Shown here: piece by piece, positions 60,832 to 64,000 of the stretch
Layout: the number at the start of each line of letters is the position of its first letter
Position numbering within the stretch: the first letter of the stretch is position 1
From: Streptomyces sp. GESEQ-35
GTDB taxonomy: Bacteria; Actinomycetota; Actinomycetes; Streptomycetales; Streptomycetaceae
NCBI RefSeq assembly: GCF_017948485.1
Contig: NZ_JAFFSX010000014.1
Location: forward strand, 124,001 to 188,000
DNA: 64,000 nucleotides
Direction: 5' to 3'
The notes under the pieces: model-generated
Database searches by the model: none
Told to the model about the DNA's origin: nothing
The model's input: only the letters and a program-made list of their open reading frames with translations
Made by a program: the position numbers and the translations under genes

Positions 60832-61653
60832 TCAATCTCTTCGGGTGCGGAAGAAGTCCAGAAGCACACGGTTCACCTCGTCCGGCCGCTCCAGATAGCC
60901 GTAGTGGCCGCAGCCCTTGATCTCCTGATACGTCGCCGAGGGGATGGCCTCGGCGACCTCGCGGCCCAGGTGCGGGGGCAGGATCACGTCGTCCGCGAAG
61001 CCGACGACCAGGCACGGCACCTCGATCGCCCGGTAGGCCTCCAGCCTGCCGTCCGGAACGCGCAACTCCAGCTGGGCTCTCGCGCCGGGGCCGACGGCCG
61101 GTGGTGAGTACTCGAAGAGCTCCAGCCAGTCCTGCAACCGCTGTTCGTCGTCCAGGGTGACGGGCGACAGGTTGGTCAGCGCCCGCACCCAGGCCGCGTA
61201 GGCCGGCGGCAGCTCCACCCCGCTGTCGTGCAGGGCGCGTTCGGCTACGGCCATGGCCTCGCGCGGCGCGTCTGTGCGGCCGCGCGTGGCCATCAGCACG
61301 CCCTGGCTGACGAGTTCGGGGCGGGCGAGCATCAACTCCTGGACGACGTACGCCCCCAGGGAGACGCCGACGACCCGGCACGGCGCGAGGTCCAGGTGCT
61401 CGATCAGTCCGGCGGTGTCGGCCACCAGGTCGTCGATCGTGAAGCCCTCGGGGCACTCGTCGCTCGGCGGGATGCCGCGGTTGTCGAAGGTGACGACCCG
61501 GTGTCCGGCCTCGACGAGCGCGGGCACCTGATGGAGGTGCCAGGACCGCCCTCCGGCGGCCCGGCCCATCACCAGGACCACGGGTTCGCCGGTGCCGACG
61601 GCGCCCATGTCCTCGTAATGGAGCCCGATACCGTTGATCTGCGCACTCGGCAT
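60832..61653 (-). CDS. alpha/beta hydrolase, possible siderophore thioesterase/esterase
   Basis: About 273 residues (six more if ATG 61671, which overlaps the MFS stop, is used). VVLVMGRAAGGRSWHLH replaces the common HG oxyanion motif; VVTFDNRGIPPSDECPEGFTIDDLVAD is typical of this family; nucleophile Ser in VVGVSLGAYVVQEL; Asp in GFADDVILPP; His in KGCGHYGYLERPDEV. As no thioesterase domain is fused to the four NRPS proteins, this enzyme could release or proofread the chain, or hydrolyse the ferri-siderophore. Neither can be chosen from sequence. Confidence 0.82.
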   Translation of the reverse strand: MPSAQINGIGLHYEDMGAVGTGEPVVLVMGRAAGGRSWHLHQVPALVEAGHRVVTFDNRGIPPSDECPEGFTIDDLVADTAGLIEHLDLAPCRVVGVSLGAYVVQELMLARPELVSQGVLMATRGRTDAPREAMAVAERALHDSGVELPPAYAAWVRALTNLSPVTLDDEQRLQDWLELFEYSPPAVGPGARAQLELRVPDGRLEAYRAIEVPCLVVGFADDVILPPHLGREVAEAIPSATYQEIKGCGHYGYLERPDEVNRVLLDFFRTRRD

Positions 61654-61667
61654 GACAGGCGCCCACC

Positions 61668-62945
61668 TCATGTCTTCTCTGTCGAGTCAGCGGGTTCCTC
61701 GGCGTCCGAGGGCTCGTGCAGGGTGGCCTTCCGCAACCCCGGCATGGCCACGGCGAGGGTCGCCAGGCCCGCCAGGCAGACGACACCTCCGAGGACGGCC
61801 GCACCCGCGGACGACCCCAGCGCCCTGGCCACCAGGCCCGCTTCCAGGTTGCCCACGGACGGCCCCGCGGTCGCCTGGGCCAGCCAGAGGCTGCCGACCC
61901 GGCCCTGGAGACGGTCGGGCGTGTAGTGCTGGAGGAGCGCCCGGCGCAGGATCTCCGAGGCGGTGTCGCCGAGTCCGGCCAGGGCCAGGAAGGCGAGCGC
62001 GGCCCACAGGTTGGGACTGAGGCCGAAGCAGACGATCGCCACGCCCCACACCGCGACCGCACCGATCAGCGCCCGCCCGGTGTGGTGCACCCGCCCGGTC
62101 CAGCCGCTGGTCAGCGCGCCGAAGAACGAGCCGACGGCGGGGGCGGTGTAGAGCAGTCCGACGGTGGAGGGTCCGCCGCCGAAGTGTTCGGTGCCCAGTT
62201 CGGGGAAGAGCGCGTACGGCATGGCGAAGACCACCGCGCACACGTCGATCAGCAACAGCCCGGACACGACCTGGTTGCCCCGCAGGAAGCGCAGTCCCTC
62301 GGTCATCGCCTTCAGCGGATGCTGCGCCTCCACCGTGCCCTCGGGCGGAAGCGCCGGCAGCGGAGCGAGCAGGGCCAGTCCTACGACGTACACCGCCGCG
62401 TCGATCGCGAAGCACATCGCGACCCCCGGGCCCGCCGCGATGACACCCGCGAGCGATGGGCCGATCATGCCGCCGAGTTGAGCGGTGAGCGTGGTCAGCG
62501 CGCCGGCCGCGGCCAGCTGGCCGGGCTGCACGAGGGACGGTGTGGCCGCCATCATGGCGGGCCCGCCGAGTCCGGCCGTCCCGCCGGCGAGGACGGCCGC
62601 CACGAAGACGAACCACACCTTGGGGTCGGGCAGGGCGGCGTTCACCGCGAGTCCCGCGACCACCACGGCGGTGATCGACCGGGTGACGAGCATCACCCGG
62701 CGCCGGTCGACCCGGTCGGCGAGCACGCCGCCGGCGACCAGTCCGACCAGCAGCGAGAGGCCCAGCACCAGGCTCATCAGGCCGACTTGGACCGTCGATC
62801 CGGTCAGGGCGTAGACCTGGAGGCTCGCCGCCACCGAGGTGAGATGCGTGCCGATCATGGAGATCGCCTGGGTGGCGAAGACCAGCCGGAAGTCCCTGCT
62901 CGCCTTCAACGGAGCGACGTCGACGACGACTTCTCCCAGTCTCAC
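61668..62945 (-). CDS. MFS exporter, EntS-like siderophore efflux
   Basis: A 425-residue major facilitator with about 12 hydrophobic segments. The loop 2-3 motif ADRVDRRRVMLVTR and EntS-type features FRLVFATQAISMIGTHLTSVAASLQVYALTGS and QLAAAGALTTLTAQLGGMIGPSLAG are present. EntS and relatives export apo-siderophores. It lies eight bases after the salicylate synthase and is coupled to the hydrolase downstream, which supports a secretion role for the product of this cluster. Confidence 0.88.
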   Translation of the reverse strand: MRLGEVVVDVAPLKASRDFRLVFATQAISMIGTHLTSVAASLQVYALTGSTVQVGLMSLVLGLSLLVGLVAGGVLADRVDRRRVMLVTRSITAVVVAGLAVNAALPDPKVWFVFVAAVLAGGTAGLGGPAMMAATPSLVQPGQLAAAGALTTLTAQLGGMIGPSLAGVIAAGPGVAMCFAIDAAVYVVGLALLAPLPALPPEGTVEAQHPLKAMTEGLRFLRGNQVVSGLLLIDVCAVVFAMPYALFPELGTEHFGGGPSTVGLLYTAPAVGSFFGALTSGWTGRVHHTGRALIGAVAVWGVAIVCFGLSPNLWAALAFLALAGLGDTASEILRRALLQHYTPDRLQGRVGSLWLAQATAGPSVGNLEAGLVARALGSSAGAAVLGGVVCLAGLATLAVAMPGLRKATLHEPSDAEEPADSTEKT

Positions 62946-62953
62946 GCCGGCCC

Positions 62954-64000
62954 CTAACGCCCGAGGGACGGTGCGACGACCCGTGCGGGCACGACATAGG
63001 GGGCGACGCTGCGGAGCTTCTCGCAGGTCTCCTCCAGTTCGCGTTCCGGAGTGGACCCGGCGAGTATTCCGGCACCGGCCCGCAGCCAGGTGCGGCCGCT
63101 CTCCTCGAAGAGGCTCCGCAGCACCAGGGCCGCGTCGAGCGCTCCGTCACTGCCCGCCATCAGGACCGCCCCGCTGTAGATCCCGCGCGGCTCGGTCTCC
63201 AGGCGTGAGATGCAGTCGTACGCCGGTGCCTTGGGGATGCCCGAGGCGGTGACGGCCGGGAAGACCGCCCGCAGGACGTCCCATGCGGTGGCCCCCTCGC
63301 CCAACACGCCGTGCACGCTGGATCCGAGATGCTGCACGCTGCCGCGCTGACGGACGCTCAGCAAGTCGCGCACCGAGACCGTGCCGGGCCGGCACACGGT
63401 CGCCATCTCCTCCTCCGCCAGCTTGACGGAGAGCACATGCTCGGAGATCTCCTTGGGGTCGGCGAGGAGTTCGGCGCGCAGCCGTGCGTCCTCGACGTCG
63501 CCCAGGCCGCGGGCGCGGGTGCCTGCAAGGGGCTGGGTGACGACCTCGCCGGCCGCGTCGACCTCGGCGACGGTCTCGGGGCTGAAGCCGACGACCCGGC
63601 GGCCGCCGAGGTCGAGGAGGAAGGAGCGGGCCGGGGTGTTCCTGGAGCGGCCGTGCACGAAGGTGGCGGCGAAGTCGACCGGGAAGGGCACCTCCACGGA
63701 CCGCGAGATGATGACCTTCTGGAGTTCGGTGGTCCGGATCTCCTCGATGGCACGGGCCACCAGTTCCGGATACCTTCCGGCGGAGTCCTCGACGTCGATC
63801 GGCCGGGGGTCGACCGGACGCGGTGCCACCGGCTCGGCCAGGTGCAGCAGGACGGCGTCCAGCATCCCCTCGTCGACGCTGCGGACGACGACGCCGTTCT
63901 GCCGGAGCCTCACCTCGGTGTGCGGTATCACCAGATGCAGGAGGTCCTCGTCGCCCGCGCGGTCCGGCCGGTCGGTGTACAGGTGGGAGAACTCGAAGGC
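62954..64000 (-). CDS. MbtI-like salicylate synthase, 5' end outside window
   Basis: The frame is open to the right edge, giving about 348 C-terminal residues. Chorismate-enzyme motifs match salicylate synthases MbtI/Irp9: TTELQKVIISRSVEVPF, QPLAGTRARGLGD, DPKEISEHVLSVKLAEEEM, RGSVQHLGSSV, FPAVTASGIPKAPA, EPRGIYSGAVLM and WLRAGAGILAGSTPERELEETCEKL. These enzymes make salicylate from chorismate via isochorismate. It should supply the aryl starter for NRPS-D. The salicyl-AMP ligase needed for loading is not in the window. Confidence 0.93.
   Translation of the reverse strand, partial: AFEFSHLYTDRPDRAGDEDLLHLVIPHTEVRLRQNGVVVRSVDEGMLDAVLLHLAEPVAPRPVDPRPIDVEDSAGRYPELVARAIEEIRTTELQKVIISRSVEVPFPVDFAATFVHGRSRNTPARSFLLDLGGRRVVGFSPETVAEVDAAGEVVTQPLAGTRARGLGDVEDARLRAELLADPKEISEHVLSVKLAEEEMATVCRPGTVSVRDLLSVRQRGSVQHLGSSVHGVLGEGATAWDVLRAVFPAVTASGIPKAPAYDCISRLETEPRGIYSGAVLMAGSDGALDAALVLRSLFEESGRTWLRAGAGILAGSTPERELEETCEKLRSVAPYVVPARVVAPSLGR

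Overview
The window is chromosomal DNA of a Streptomyces or close relative. It is very GC-rich, has many GTG starts and tightly packed or overlapping genes, carries several TetR/DeoR/ROK/XRE regulators, an anti-sigma-type ATPase and tripeptidyl-aminopeptidase-like secreted hydrolases, and contains streptomycete-type short interspersed repeats. No rRNA, tRNA, CRISPR array, integrase or transposase gene was seen. One 175-bp element with perfect 19-bp terminal inverted repeats looks like a MITE.

1-12 kb is mixed housekeeping and accessory DNA. It holds a large membrane protein running off the left edge, a DeoR regulator, an SRPBCC protein, a Cds1-like PLP enzyme, an anti-sigma-type ATPase, and an ABC exporter operon (SHOCT protein, ATPase, FtsX permease) divergent from a TetR gene with a palindromic operator. 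These are followed by a cupin remnant, a phosphotriesterase-family hydrolase and a tautomerase. 12-19 kb looks like a catabolic unit: a PadR regulator divergent from carotenoid/stilbene oxygenase, FadH-like reductase, acyl-CoA ligase and acyl-CoA dehydrogenase, closed by a convergent TetR gene. 19-28 kb holds a secreted aminopeptidase, another TetR, and an M20 amidohydrolase divergent from an alpha/beta hydrolase and BASS transporter across a perfect 12+12 palindrome, then SDR/XRE and ROK genes. 28-37 kb holds AlkB, the MITE, RlmG, a methyltransferase, an aldolase/SIS-isomerase pair divergent from a DeoR regulator, a GH15 trehalase-like enzyme and a secreted carboxylesterase.

37.3-64 kb is most of a siderophore gene cluster with three DmdR/IdeR-type iron boxes. 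An ornithine N5-monooxygenase and an N5-hydroxyornithine formyltransferase make formyl-hydroxyornithine. A lipoprotein binds the ferri-siderophore. Four NRPS genes, an MbtH protein and a PanD-like aspartate decarboxylase form one minus-strand unit behind an iron box. An alpha/beta hydrolase, an EntS-like MFS exporter and an MbtI-like salicylate synthase (cut by the right edge) precede them on the same strand. Domain order is ArCP-Cy-A-T (NRPS-D), C-A-T-C-A-T-E (NRPS-C), C-A-T-E (NRPS-B) and C-A-T (NRPS-A). Pocket residues suggest Ser then formyl-hydroxy-Orn in NRPS-C and beta-alanine in NRPS-A, which fits the PanD gene. The product is therefore predicted to be a mixed phenolate-azoline/hydroxamate siderophore with a beta-alanine unit, of the broad oxachelin/gobichelin/cahuitamycin type. 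The exact compound cannot be named from the sequence.

Two of the NRPS genes carry, inside their reading frames, copies of a hairpin-forming repeat that also sits between genes in this window (four copies in total).
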